Positions 33,000 to 45,111 of a stretch of 64,000 nucleotides of DNA are shown here, one piece after another (the stretch's first letter is position 1; every line of letters starts with the position of its first letter). The notes under the pieces are model-generated. The model saw only the letters and a list, made by a program, of their open reading frames with translations. It did not search any database and was not told the origin of the DNA. This DNA is from Peronospora farinosa (Eukaryota > Oomycota > Peronosporomycetes > Peronosporales > Peronosporaceae), in the NCBI GenBank assembly GCA_947646735.1, contig CANTFK010000287.1:62001-126000 (forward strand), given 5' to 3'. The position numbers were made by a program, and so were the translations under genes.

Positions 33000-33935
33000 A
33001 ACGCATGCGTAAAACCAGGCGTGTCGGATTATTTGATGGAAAAGCTTTTTCTGACTTTTTTTAAATGAGATTACTGCTTTAGACAGATGTATAGACAGAT
33101 GTATTAGGAAGGTAACTGATACAAGTAAAAAAGGAGGAAGTGGTAGAGTAGGGTATTAGTTCTTGCAATTGATGGCTAGCTTGTCACATATCCGTTTACC
33201 ATAAAAACCTCAAGTATTTCCACATTTTTATGACGCAAAAGCTGACAATGGAAAACCTTTCATTACATATGTAACTTTTTTGACACTCTGCATTGCACTC
33301 GAGTGTGTGACGCCACTTCATGCTGCAACCAACGACATTGTAGTTACAAAACAGTGCAAATAAAAAGTGTATCCATAAAGGAAATTGCCACTAAAAATGG
33401 CTTATCCAAATACATATACAGCTGACGGTATCCTCCTACTCTTTTTTTATGAGACCACACAAAATCTTTGATACCGACTTTCGATTGTTTTAAACAAATA
33501 TAATCACAATGTATCAATTCTTTGTAGTTGCATGGTATGAGATTGACTTTACGTTACTTTTTCCAGTTATGGCATTGATTGACTCACTAGACGAAATGTA
33601 AAAAAGTAAAATGCATTTTCTTTTTGCATTGAGAAGTTTGACCGTTGCAGTTCAATGTGACGGCGATAAAGAAACGAGAGCAAGTTGACTTTTACCATCG
33701 TCGCCCGTTTTCATAAAGAGCATATAATAATACACTAAAAAACTACTTAATGTGTCGATACTGTTGCTTACAATGTCGTCTTTGACATAAGGTACAAATC
33801 CCACAGTACCGACGTGAGACCGAGATGTACCATACAGTATCTACGATACGTGCTAAGAGGATTTCCATACAAAATATATTTGTCATTAAACTTACAAGTC
33901 AAACGCAGCGAGGTCGGTGCTGGATTTGTCGTGCG
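33000..33935. other. AT-rich spacer
   Basis: It lies between the Sip5-like promoter and the protease stop. No coding frame or repeat can be supported. Confidence 0.4.
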
Positions 33936-35687
33936 TTACTGTGGTGTTGAAGATACAGTCTCTGCCTTTGCATTGACAGTCGTTGAGGTCGCAGCGGCAT
34001 TTGAAATGGTTGTCGTAGAGCTCGTCGTCGTTGTATCTGAAAAGTTACTCGACTTTTTTGTGCTCACTGAGGCTGAAGACGCCTTCGTTGCTGTGGATGG
34101 AGTGTGTGTGATTTCTGTTGATTTTGTTGATGTCGCCATTGAGGCAGCCGTCGCCGTGCTTTGAGACGTTGTTGTTGACGTTGACGATGCTTTCGTCGAC
34201 ACGTTCGACACCGTCGTGCCGGTTGGAGGCGATATTGATGCTGTAGCTAGAAGTGATAATGTGTGCGAGCGGTTTGTTGCTGCTGACGTCGTAGACGACG
34301 TTTCGTTTGAGGCAACGACTGCGGTGCTCGTAGTGTTTGCATCCGTTGCTATCGATGTGGTTGTTGCAGTGTTCGTTCTATACGAAGGCGTCGTCGCCAA
34401 GCTCGTGCGACTGGATCCCTGGTTCGTCATGTGTCCACACAGCATTGTGTAATTCTGTCCTGTGCAAGTGGCGTCTCTCAAGAATTGAGTCGTGCACGGT
34501 GTCTGAGCGTACAAGGGCTGACTACTTTGGCCCACACCATCTTTCGCCACGAGATTCTTGATTGAAATGTTCTTCGCTGCCAAGTCGGTCAGCATCGTAC
34601 GCACGTTAATCGCTCTGTTCGTGCATCCACCACAGTGATGAATCGCAACCACCAAGTTATCGCTAGAAGCGATCAGTGGTGACCCCGATGAACCTACTTT
34701 CGTATCTGCGTCGTGCCCCACCTGTTTCGCTCCGCATGCTCCATCTTCACCGACACTGTGAATCGTTGAGCTGTCTCCACCATCGACAGTGCTCACAATG
34801 CGCTTTGCAAAGCCATCCGCGTGCTGCGGCACGTAAATCGACTCGTTCACTACCGGTCCAGACTCACGTAACTGGAGATACCCGTACGGCGAGAGATCAA
34901 CGCAGGTCGGTAGTTGTACTATCGCATAATCGATATCGGTGCTGCCAGCGATATATGTCGAAGTCGTCGCCACGAGTTTTCCAGGACAACCAAGTCGCTC
35001 CTCGCACAGGTCACTGCATGACGAGCTCTCAGCAACGAACTCGATGTCTGTAGAGAGCGCCCAGTCTTCTTGCTCGAAGCAGTGTCGATTCGTGAATAGA
35101 TGCCCTTCGCTACCTCCAAGCCAACCTGTGCACAGATAAGTGCCATTGATCAGTATACGAGCGATAGCTTGAGACTTCTGATAGGCTTGAGGCAGTGTGT
35201 CGGACAAATAGGAGCCTGGGCCGTAGCATTTGGCAGGCAAGGACTGGTCTCCGTCACCACAGAGCGTTTCGTGGCGCATGGTCGGGTATCCACGGGAAAA
35301 TCCCGTCATGCGGTACCCTTGACTTGTAGTAGCGACCCCGACGGATTTGTAAGTAACTGTGACGGAGTTGCCCGGGATGAAGCTGGCGATGAATGTTCCA
35401 CTCTGATCACGTCCTCGACCGGTGTAGGTGTGTGAGATGGTAGAGCTGAGGTTAACGGAGCTGATCACCACGGAATCTCCATCCGGCAGATTAAATCCGG
35501 CAAAGTGGACGGCAATGTACGAGGCAAACTCGTACGAGATTATATCTTCTCGAGAAGCGCCAGCGGTGACGTCGATATGGAAAGGCTCAGTCGTACCGAC
35601 AATGGCAATGCCTTTGTCGGTGTATTCGATTCCCGTCACTACATGAAGCGACACGAAAATGGCAAAAAATAGTTTGAGTAGCGTCAT
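33936..35687 (-). CDS. Secreted trypsin-fold serine protease with a Ser/Thr-rich mucin-like tail
   Basis: I choose the Met that starts the signal peptide MTLLKLFFAIFVSLHVVTG, giving about 583 residues. A beta-rich N-terminal region (residues about 20-130) precedes the protease. The catalytic triad is visible as His in HLFTNRHCF, Asp in STDIDYAIVQL and Ser in KVGSSGSPLIA. GSSGSP is the form seen in the V8/lysyl-endopeptidase branch. Paired Cys residues fit an extracellular protein. From about residue 420 on the chain is almost only Ser, Thr and Ala, with N-glycosylation sites (ATNRSH, DANTTS); it should be heavily O-glycosylated. There is no clear GPI signal at the end (SSTPQ). A core-promoter match lies 45 bp upstream. 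Confidence 0.85.
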   Translation of the reverse strand: MTLLKLFFAIFVSLHVVTGIEYTDKGIAIVGTTEPFHIDVTAGASREDIISYEFASYIAVHFAGFNLPDGDSVVISSVNLSSTISHTYTGRGRDQSGTFIASFIPGNSVTVTYKSVGVATTSQGYRMTGFSRGYPTMRHETLCGDGDQSLPAKCYGPGSYLSDTLPQAYQKSQAIARILINGTYLCTGWLGGSEGHLFTNRHCFEQEDWALSTDIEFVAESSSCSDLCEERLGCPGKLVATTSTYIAGSTDIDYAIVQLPTCVDLSPYGYLQLRESGPVVNESIYVPQHADGFAKRIVSTVDGGDSSTIHSVGEDGACGAKQVGHDADTKVGSSGSPLIASSDNLVVAIHHCGGCTNRAINVRTMLTDLAAKNISIKNLVAKDGVGQSSQPLYAQTPCTTQFLRDATCTGQNYTMLCGHMTNQGSSRTSLATTPSYRTNTATTTSIATDANTTSTAVVASNETSSTTSAATNRSHTLSLLATASISPPTGTTVSNVSTKASSTSTTTSQSTATAASMATSTKSTEITHTPSTATKASSASVSTKKSSNFSDTTTTSSTTTISNAAATSTTVNAKAETVSSTPQ

Positions 35688-35731
35688 CGCTGGTATAGCG
35701 AAAGTGGCACAAGTTGTGCGTTTCTGGCAAC

Positions 35732-35745
35732 AAATTGTAAAGTGA
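35732..35745 (-). promoter_or_regulatory. Oomycete core promoter (Inr-FPR) of the protease gene
   Basis: The minus strand reads TCACTTTACAATTT, which differs from TCATTYYNCAWTTT at one position. It supports the start at 35687 rather than the in-frame Met codons that lie further upstream. Confidence 0.6.
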
Positions 35746-38700
35746 TGAAGCATGAAGTACACCCTTCCTAATCTACGTACTGGTGCGAGCAGAGGTGGTG
35801 GACAACTCGACCAAATTACTGGCTGGATCGATGCTGCTTGGAATCGCTGTCCGACTCAGTCTTGAACGGATGTAAGGACAGTGCTGCTTCCTCAATCAAC
35901 AAAATCGTCTAATCTTGTCGGACGCATCGAAGGTCGTCGATAGTTTCGAATATAGCGACAACGCGTCGTTTTCTTTCCCTCATGCAATCACAGTATCTCG
36001 CCATCTGCATGATGCACCCGTTCCGTGCAATTTGCAACCGCTGAATGTTGGCACAGTGCAACGTATGGACTTGCAGTGAGGTCAATCGACTTTCGCTCAA
36101 TTCCAAGACGAGAAATTTCTGATCAACAATCGAGACGCATCGATACCACGGAGGCTGCGTCTCTGAAAAGTGTATCACCTGACAAGATTATCTGCAATGG
36201 TTGGTGGACGCGCCGATCAAATTGGCTTAGAAACGTCTGAAGACGAAGAGTATCACGAAAAAAGACCCGTCGACAAGCAGTTGATTTTTTGACACTCTGC
36301 GACGTCTACAATGTCAGATCAACGCGTTTTGCTTAACATGTGCCCACGGTATTTCAACATTTCATTGACGCCATCGAACTCAATTGCCCCTGCAATCGTC
36401 AGCTTCAGCTGTAGTGGAAACACAGGGACAGTATTGGCGTGGTTGCTATTACAAATTACCGTGTCGACAATGGTTTAATATATGTCTTTACTCGAGACAC
36501 TCATGAGGAGTGAGTGGTTCATGCTGCTGCAGGACTTTACCATACTGTCGTACCAGCGGGAGGACAAGACGATGAGACGAACGATCAAGATGCAACAGGT
36601 AACAAGAATATAGAGCCTGCATTCATCAGCTCCACATGGATTTATGTATTGGAAATCTTATCATACCACTACCCAATGAAGCCTGGACACAAGCGCCCTG
36701 GAAGTTTCTTAGACTTGACATTCAATCCTTGTCGCCGCGTGACAGACTTTATTAGTCTTTCATCTCAGAGCGACTCCCAACGTTACTAGATTATCCACAA
36801 TGAGTGTATTTGAATTACTCACAACGACATCGCATCTTTTTACCAGGCCCTCTGTTTGATGTGCCGCCATGTAGGCAAACCATTCACAGCTTTACGACCA
36901 AGACTCATTCATTTTGCTATCTCCTGAACCTACCCAGGTAATATTTTATCTACTGCAAAGAAACTTGATTGCGCCTGAATGGAAATTCTACAAGTCAGGA
37001 ACGCAACTGAATAGCCAGCAAAAGCCATTGTCACGCTAATGTAAGGATGTGAGCTATTCTTTTCGTGTCGATGCCTCAAACGCCAATTCAGTATGCCTCG
37101 ATGCATGAACATTCAAGTGACAACAGTCCGGAACTTCATGTGGAGTGCTTTTGCCAGCGTGATCTATGGGCGATTGATACACTACCAAGATCGAAGACGC
37201 TGTTACTAGAACCACCTGTGAGAAGAATGACTGGAGATACTCTCATCGTTCTTTTCACCCGTTTATTTGTCTATCACTTTCCCGATGCTTTCTTCGACCC
37301 CACGACCCCTACTTACGAATGAAAGTGAAGGTGGCCAAGTACCATTATATTCAACGAAGCCGAGCAATGCAAAGACGCATTGCTGCTGACCTGAAAACCG
37401 CGGCAACTTGCATTAAGTGCAAAGTGCATTGCCCTAGTAGAAACTGCTGTGGCGTCGTCCTTATGGATAAAAGTGAATAAATGGGGAAGGACTCGAGAAG
37501 AGGTGTTTGATTACTTCAAACATTGCAAAATGTGGGAGTCTCGCTTCCTGCAGCACCGTTTATTACGTCATGGATGTGTCCAGTACTCAAGCATAGCCAC
37601 TCTACTTTGCGAGACGAAGGATATGATTGCATTTTGTACCTGTTAATCAAGCAAGTGGGAGAATCACTGGCAAAAGACAACGATAATTGTTAAGGATAGC
37701 GGTGTGCTGTTTTATGACTTTGATTGTGCCACATGCTTTTGTGCACGCCAGGCACTCGCTGATGTAAAGGCGTATGCATTAAAAATCGAGATGATGGCCG
37801 AGAAACAGGGTTTTCATTATTGTTTGAAGCACAAGTTCGGTGTTGAGATTACTAGCAAGCCCAGGAAACGTACAATCGCAAAAAGACCTCGGCCGATTAG
37901 TACACACGGAGAGTTAACGGTTGAGCTCATGAACGTTGGGAAGCACAGACGTGTTTGTTTTCAAAACTGCAGTCTCGGCCCAACCTTCTACTTTTTCGTA
38001 AGTGAATCGACCGAGTCTCTCTCCGTTTCATTCAATGAGTCGATACTTTTGTCCATTGTTGGACGACGTAAAAATCGTCGGAGGCTTCAGCACTACTAGG
38101 AGCCTATCTTCGTATGGTCTCGACGATGATCGCGGTACTCGACGACTTATCTTTTTTGTCATCAAATCATTGGTAATAACATCAGCGGTAGGTCATCATC
38201 GAACTTTTCTCTCTTTGATCTACCTCAACGCCTTCAAAATTGAATTGTTGGGTGTCAAAGGGTTAGAAATATCATCATCATCTGCTTCTTTTGTTGTTCT
38301 TGCTCGTCAAATGCCTCCTCCTCGTCAGTATAAGTCTGCACTGTGCTGTCTACAGACTCTTCGGCTTCTGCTAACAAGCTCGAGTCCTCATCGTCCTCTT
38401 CGGTAAACGTCACGGTATCCGTGCCTAAACGCTCTGCGGAGATAAGGCCTGAAGGCGATATACAGGGTTCGTTAAGTGCAGCGATTCCGTCGCATCTCAT
38501 ATTATGCGATCAGGTCAGGCAGCGAATGCGTGTGGGTGGCTCCCTCCGGAAGGATGTCAAGTCGTTGGATCTGCAGTATCATCTCTTCATGGAGGAAAGT
38601 TTCTACGCGCAGTGTTTGTACCGTCCGCACAATAAAGCAAGAAGACAAAAAAGCATAACGGCAATCCGTCAGTTGCTGCAAGTCCTCACCGAAAACGTGC

Positions 38701-39483
38701 GATATCAGCAGAGCTCCCAGCTTTAGACCCCACGCCAACGGTGCGCGTACACAATTGCTTAGGGCCATATCAAACGTCATGCAGTACCACAAGATGGTCG
38801 AGTGTGGCTACAGTACACAGCCTTTCGTTGCTAACAACGGCATGTTAACTCGGCAGCGGCTGTAGTCAAGTGCTCAAAGCACCTCAAGATAACGAGATAG
38901 ACAGCTTTGTTTAATATAACGTCATATCGAATCAATAAGCGACAGCTTCTTCCTACGATGCTTTTTTTTGTTTTACCTCATCCTTGCTGACGAAGTGACA
39001 GGTACCGCCAGCTTATCGGGGATACATGGCAAAAAAATGACTGACGATAACAACCAAGACGTATCGGTCAATTTGCTGCTCTAAACGAACACCCCAGTCG
39101 AATTTTAAGCTGATTTATGCTCCCAATACACTCATCAAAGAGTTGAAAGCGCAAACCCATCACAAACAACTGCAGTTCATACATGATCACGTGTATAGAT
39201 TCATATAATCATCATGAGCCCGTTTGACGGCCATTCTATTAACCGATGAAATCTTGGCTACCACATGATCCTCTGTTGCTTCAGATGGACCCTTTTGGTT
39301 GTAGCCGGAACACTAAACACATGCGTAGTAACGTCATCGACTCAATGTGTTTTTCGGTCCAAATTGTTCTGTCGCGATTCTTGGCAAAGAAACAGCGAAC
39401 GAAGCTGATCGTCGAATTACAAGCACGAATGGAAACAAAAGTTTGCACGGACAGACTCCGGTCAGTTGAATATTTGCCAGGCA
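35746..39483. other. Long gene-poor stretch with scattered short frames
   Basis: No gene can be supported over 3.7 kb. Items worth noting on the plus strand: ATG 36482 to 36599 reads MSLLETLMRSEWFMLLQD and ends at a donor-like GTAACA; 37704-38099 includes KHKFGVEITSKPRKRTIAK; and 38343-38726 reads as a Ser-rich then basic protein of 127 residues (VKSLDLQYHLFMEESFYAQ). None has a recognisable domain or clear splice partners. They may be decayed genes or transposon remains. Confidence 0.3.
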
Positions 39484-40440
39484 ATGGACCCTTCTGATTC
39501 AGTTGCCGAGATATTCGACGTCACTCCCGTGCGACCTCGTCCCGTGCTCGCCCCTCGAGTGCCAGCAATTACAGCCCTTGCCACTGCAAGACGTGCGCCA
39601 AAGAGACGTAAAAAGCTCAAATGGCGGGCACGTGACGTACAGGCCTCGCTAGAGTACAACTTAAACCTAGACGTGATGAACCTTCACCAGGAAATCCAAC
39701 GTTTGATGGAGTACCAGCAGATACTGCAGGCACGGACTATCAATCGTCGTGATGACTTAGATGGTTACTACGTTAAGGCGATAATGGAGTACCACCGTGT
39801 GTTCGAAAACGGGTACCACCCGGGGGCTACAATTGACGGAACGCAATTCGTCTTGCAAGTCATGGACGAGAATATTACCATTGGTCGCTTTGCTGGACGT
39901 GCAGTATTATTCCATCAGTGGGAACAGTACACGAAAGCACTTTCTGGACTCGAACTTCGTTATTTGCACTCGCGTGTTGCATCCGGGGAAGAACAAACGA
40001 TTGTGACATCGTACGCCAGCTGTAGATGCGTTATCACCCAGGACACCCTGGACGTGATGTTCCCGAATGTGATGCGTCAACATCCGAACATTGCGGCAAA
40101 GATGCTAGGGCGGGTATTCAATGGTACAGGCCAGTTTGCCTTCACGTTCGATACTCAGACGCATTACGTCGTTTCATTAGACTTTGAAATTGACTTTCTC
40201 GAGGTGTTTGCGCACCTGCTTCGAAACCCGAGAGAGCTATGTGCTATGTTTCAAGGCGCTAGAATTACGGAGGAGTTTCTGATTGGCGACGTGACTTCTT
40301 ACCAGGAACGGAGGCCACACTATGAAGAAAACGTTGGCCCTACGGTAACAGAAGTCGAAGAAAAGGAGGAGGAGTCTAGAAGTGGTTTGAGTTTAGAAGA
40401 AACGTGGCACTGGGGCAACGAAAACAAAGAGCGACGATAG
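39484..40440 (+). CDS. bZIP-like protein of unknown role
   Basis: 318 residues from ATG at 39484 (MDPSDSVAEIFDVTPV). A basic segment RRAPKRRKKLKWRARDV is followed by a helix EYNLNLDVMNLHQEIQRLM and QQILQARTINRRDDL. It resembles a bZIP basic region plus heptads, but the invariant Asn-x7-Arg of canonical bZIPs is not present. The remaining 200 residues form a folded domain (GYHPGATIDGTQFVLQVMDE, AVLFHQWEQYTKALSGLEL) and an acidic tail. I have the impression of an oomycete-expanded family of such proteins, but that is recall, not proof. Single exon and no break. Confidence 0.6.
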   Translation: MDPSDSVAEIFDVTPVRPRPVLAPRVPAITALATARRAPKRRKKLKWRARDVQASLEYNLNLDVMNLHQEIQRLMEYQQILQARTINRRDDLDGYYVKAIMEYHRVFENGYHPGATIDGTQFVLQVMDENITIGRFAGRAVLFHQWEQYTKALSGLELRYLHSRVASGEEQTIVTSYASCRCVITQDTLDVMFPNVMRQHPNIAAKMLGRVFNGTGQFAFTFDTQTHYVVSLDFEIDFLEVFAHLLRNPRELCAMFQGARITEEFLIGDVTSYQERRPHYEENVGPTVTEVEEKEEESRSGLSLEETWHWGNENKERR

Positions 40441-41027
40441 CCATTATAGCGGACGAGGACTTGATTGTCGAGAAGCTACAAATGTAGTTAAAATTGTAAT
40501 GTGGGGACCATTTTTCGACTTTATTCATTTCGTTTTGTAATATTCTGAAATTGAACCATGGATATTATCCGTTGATGGTCATTTTTGCAAAAATCCAAAA
40601 CGAAAAAATATGAAAAGGTAGTAGCTTATTAGGGTAGGGTTTGCAATATTTGGAAGAGCGGTAATATAATCAGCTGGCGAAATTATGATATGATCGTGAC
40701 CAAGATGGTCCCAAATGAAATAAAAAAGGAAAAACATGAAGGTGTAAAGTGCATATAACGATATCAGACCCAATGATAAACTTCATTGAGTCACATCTCC
40801 TTCTGGGCTCATGCAACCATGGCGAAATCCCATATTATATCAGCTATATCACCGATGAGGTGATGGACCGAGATGTGATGGACTGACCGTGTTTGCAGCA
40901 GTGACAGAAAAGGTCATGCTAGCTAAATATGCCTAATGGGTTCACTAGCACCAGAAAATGTGATCATGAAATCTCAACATCCCATTGTTGGCTCAGTAGC
41001 GCACTTGTCCTTTAGATTGCAGCGCTC
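40441..41027. other. Spacer between convergent genes
   Basis: The 3' flanks of the bZIP-like and copine genes. No coding frame or repeat can be supported. Confidence 0.4.
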
Positions 41028-43363
41028 CTACACCTCAACGTCTAACGCGTTAGTCATACCGTTGGATATAGAGCTTCTTACCAAATAGCTGGTTCCTTGA
41101 CGTTCCAGTGGCGTCCGTGGTGTAATGCCCTTCATATTGTAGTATTGCAATAGCTGTGTTGGAATTTCTGCTAACGTTTCCTGGAAATGATCAAAGTGTA
41201 GAGCAGATTAGCCAGACCACTTTTCGTACCAATCGCGTAAAGAGTCATACCGTGGCTAGTCGTGCGGGGTTACGACGAAACTGATTGAAAGGGACAAATT
41301 GAACACTGCAAGGAAAGAGGCATCAGCAAGGAAGTCGTCACGCCAGTCAACAGATAGGAAAAAACAGCGTACTCAACGTACATATCTCGCGCAGCCTTTT
41401 GTCTCCTAGAGTCGACCAACAGCTTGCCATCAGCATCTAGAGCATCCATGGCGGTAAAGTCCGCGTTGCCCACTGCGACAATCACGATAGACAATGGAAG
41501 AATCGAAGCCTGCACTAGCTCGTCAATCGTCTGTTGCATGTCCATAATGGCTCCATCTGTGATAATGAGCAGCACAAAGTACTTGAGATTACCACCAGCA
41601 CCTTGCTCTGCAGGCGCTGAAAACGTTCTTGCAATAGCTGCAGCTTGGCGTACTAAAGGCGCGAACATTGTCGGGCCATGAAGTTGTACGAACTGAAACG
41701 AATTCAAGTATGCACTCAAAATTCCTTCAACGCCTTCGACTTCGGGCTGTGAGGAATCAAATGTCAACGGGAAGCAGTGGTTTACGGCCCCATTGACCAA
41801 TCCACCAAAGCCATATACTGGGAAGCGCTTATCAGAATCGTAAGACTCCAAAATCGCTCCGGTCGCAGATATTGCAGCCTGGTAATCGTTCGCTTGACCG
41901 TGGTAACTTGCTCCGGTGTAATGCAGACTTGCGGGGTCCGAAGGGCTACCATTCGAAGCCGTGTAATCGATACCAACGATCAAGCTGATCTCACAACCAC
42001 CGCGCAGATACTCTGCAAATGTACGCCGCTTAAAGTATTCGATCTGTTCAAGAACCAGGACACCTGAATTTTTATACCTTTTGCCCTTTCTTGCTTGTAT
42101 GTCGCGGTTAATAAGTTCCAGACTGCGAACGTCTCCTGTTACAAATTCTGCAGCCTTTACTGTGCAACTACCGATGAATTGGTGCTTTCCGTTCTTCTCC
42201 CAGTCCATGCACTCAATCTTCAGCAACCGTGACAGATTTCCATTGCAAAGAGTCTGAATGCTTAGCGTCGCACGACGCCATTTCGGGTTGCAATTGTTCA
42301 TAATGACTTCACTACGCCACACCAAAACCCACGACGTGGGCGCGAGTGGATCGGCATTCTCATCGCGCAGCCGATAAATATTGAGGAATGGATCGGAAGC
42401 ACCAAGCCATCCGTCCTTATTGTCCAACTTAGTTGCAGTAAATCTAACATTGACCATATCAGCACATGTTGAGACTTCTTCAGCGTCTATGACGACGTGG
42501 CCAGACAAATTGTACACATGTCCTTTTCCGTTGTCATTTTGCAACAGCTTAAGAACTGCCGACTGACCTTTAGAGGACATCAATTGACCCATCGTGATTT
42601 CCACACACCCGAGAAAATCATGGTCCGATAGTCGCTCGGACGCACTGTCCCGGTCAAACACCTCGAATCTCAACCTCTGGATCTCTTCAAAAAAGAAATC
42701 TACTTGGAAAGACTTGGCAAAAGTCGGGTCTAGCGTGTTGTTGATTGTCTCCGTGCGTCCAACTTCCCGCCATCCTTTTTTCTGAGCTTCTTGCATGTAC
42801 AACACAATAAAAGGATCTGATCGACTCAAAAAGTCGGAGTTTTTCAGTCCCTTGCAGCGACAACGAAGCTCCACGACACTCGAAGGGGTAGGAGCCATTC
42901 TGTTCGGCATCAACACCGTAGAGCTTGATGACGACGAAAAGCTGCCAGGCTGTACCGGCCCATAGCCGCCATGTAGCGTTGGTTCACGTGCAAAAGGGGC
43001 GGGCGGTTGCTGCACTGAGGCAAAGTTTTGACTGGATGGAGGCGTGGAGATGTAATTTTGAAATTGTGACGCGTCGTTTTGCTGTTGTGAGGCGTAATTT
43101 TGGCCGTGGTGGGTGAAACTGTCTCTAGGTGGGGCTGTACGCGGTGGAGTATGTTGTCCAATGTCCGGATAGAGATTTGGACCTCTATTCTGCTGCTGTT
43201 GCTGCATGTGCGGAAGCTGGAAGAAGCTCTGCCGATTCGGGACGGACACACGATGATCTAGAGGTGGAACTTGAGGTGGTACATGGTAGCTAGAATTGAC
43301 AGGAGGCGCTGATGGAGACGACAAAGAACGATCTCGTTCGTAAGAACGAGGATGTGAGGACAT
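41028..43363 (-). CDS. Copine: two C2 domains and a vWA-like copine domain, three exons
   Basis: Exons 43363-41382, 41305-41251 and 41180-41028 give 729 residues. The first 140 or so are Pro/Gln/Ser-rich and disordered. C2A begins VVELRCRCKGLKNSDFLSRS, with the Asp-rich calcium loops in RSDPFIV and FEVFDRDS. C2B has KDGWLGASDPFLNIY. The copine domain carries SLIVGIDYTASNG, VYGFGG, CFPLTF and FVLLIITDG. The short exons supply the usual ending: RDIVQFVPFNQF then ETLAEIPTQLLQYYNMKGI. Copines bind phospholipid membranes in a calcium-dependent way. The gene shows no frame fault over 2 kb. Confidence 0.93.
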
Positions 43364-43370
43364 GGCTGCT

Positions 43371-43383
43371 AATTCAGAAATGA
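43371..43383 (-). promoter_or_regulatory. Oomycete core promoter (Inr-like) of the copine gene
   Basis: The minus strand reads TCATTTCTGAATT, a good match to the Inr with a partial FPR, ending 7 bases before the ATG. Confidence 0.45.
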
Positions 43384-43669
43384 ATGTCTGGAAACGATTT
43401 TTTCAATGGGAATTCAAGTGGGTACACTTTAGAGTACATAAAAAAACAAGAATCCAAGAAAAAAAGTAGAACGACTGTCTTCGCTTGACAATTCGGTTTT
43501 AACTGTGCTTTGTATCTATTAAATTTGCCATCTGTAGAACACGTTCTATGAATTTTTACGTACATACTGACGTAAAGTGACTATAAATATAGCCTTGATA
43601 GCTGTTTCTAACTAGAAATAGTATTTCTAACGATGAGGCAAAACTTGTCAAGTCCACCGAGTTGTAGCA

Positions 43670-44462
43670 ATGTTGCTGGAGCTTACGGATGAGTGCAAAC
43701 AGCGCATTTGGAGATTTCTAGATGTGCAGGAGATGTGTCGCATGGCGTGTGTAGCTCGCAAAGCCGAGCAAGGAGTTTGTATGGAACTGATATGGCAACA
43801 ACACTATCGGACGTTGCTGGCCAAGGGACTGGAATTTCTCCAGACCGAATGGCGAATGCTCGGCTGCAGATTACAACGAGGTTTTGCCAATAGGACTTTG
43901 TTGGAAGAAATGAAGTCAGATAAAGTGGTAGCAATACAGTATTACGACGAAGATAAAGTAGTAGGTAGACACAATTGATTGGAAACTTTGGTACCGAGAT
44001 ACCCATGTCGTAAGTAGTATGAAATGACAAAATAGTATACTAGACAAGTGAAATATTAATTGCTTGCTTGTAGGTTTTAGTGAGATTTCATACAACCAAC
44101 ACAGGGTACAATCAAGTACTGAGTGCATTACAAGCACTGAAGACGTAACGATCGCAGCTGAAAGAGGCGATGCAAAATATGAAAGCCTCTGCCAATATTG
44201 ACAAACGGACTCGACGAATTTAAATGAATTGTATTCGATGGATGAATCGGACTCATAGGCGACAAACTGCGATTTCGAATTCGATTCAGGCACAGAGTGC
44301 AGCGATGTCTAAGGCCGAGTTGGCTGAGAGGTTACAAGGTGTAGAAAATACGATTCAAGCGACGACAAGAGAACTCTTTCAGCTACGCAAAGGAGCAATA
44401 AAGAGCTTGCACAACTTAAACACACAGCTAGCAAACGGCACGAAGATGTTACGGGATCTCGA
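43670..44462 (+). CDS. F-box-like protein, second half interrupted by stops and a frame slip
   Basis: Exon 1 (43670-43964) starts MLLELTDECKQRIWRFLDV and has QEMCRMACVARKAE and CMELIWQQHYRTLL, the F-box pattern that binds Skp1. A donor (GTAGAC) and acceptor (TTGTAG) join it in frame to 44074 (GFSEISYNQHRVQSSTE), and the frame then ends at TGA 44199-44201. Beyond it the same frame stays protein-like and acidic (DSTNLNELYSMDES, CDFEFDSGTECSDV), with a second stop (TAG) between these pieces. After 44293 another frame gives a coiled coil (SKAELAERLQGVENTIQ, FQLRKGAIKSLHNLNTQL). Either the protein ends at 140 residues, or this is one longer gene damaged by mutations or base errors. Confidence 0.5.
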
Positions 44463-45111
44463 AGTTCATGGTACGTAACTTCTTGCCATAGTAATGGCTC
44501 CTTTTCTTCGACTAACATTTTGCGTGAATGCTGTGTGGACTATTTATGCATGACAAACCATAACATTGGCCAGCGCTTGGCGAGAAGAATGCTCTTTCAA
44601 ATCACTGAATCAGGATATTGCACAATATAAACTGAGAGCATGAGACCTAACGATCAAATCGCAAATCAACATGCTAAGTTGCAAACACTGTCGACGTGCT
44701 GTAATCTCTGGTTAGTTCGCTTGGGGAATTGCCCTGCTTTGTAATTTGCTTAATTGACGTAACTTTAGTGAGCAATTAAGTTTACATGAGGGTCTTCTCA
44801 TACGAACATCAAGACGGAGTCTTGTGACCCCAATGATTTCGGTGTAGGAAGGTTTCACACACACATAAATAACATTGAGTTTATGTAGACGCAATAGCAG
44901 GTTTCACGCTGCAAGACAACGACAGGTTCGTATCAAATTTTCAATTTTTTGCAGCAAAAGTCGCAGTTACATGCCTTGTGAATCTGTCATAGCTGCACCT
45001 CTTTCCAGTACAAGCGCAAGGGAAAGAAATGTCGATTACATTCAGATAGATCTGCAATTTCGTGTCACACACTCCACTGATGATGACGTAACAGGAAATG
45101 AGCGGATTTGC
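44463..45111. other. Spacer without a supportable gene
   Basis: 3' flank of the F-box-like and AP-1 sigma genes. No coding frame or repeat can be supported. Confidence 0.4.

Noticed and set aside
43916..44293. Minus-strand frame of 125 codons with hydrophobic end
   Set aside because: It mirrors the F-box gene region and its intron; the hydrophobic part comes from AT-rich intron sequence.
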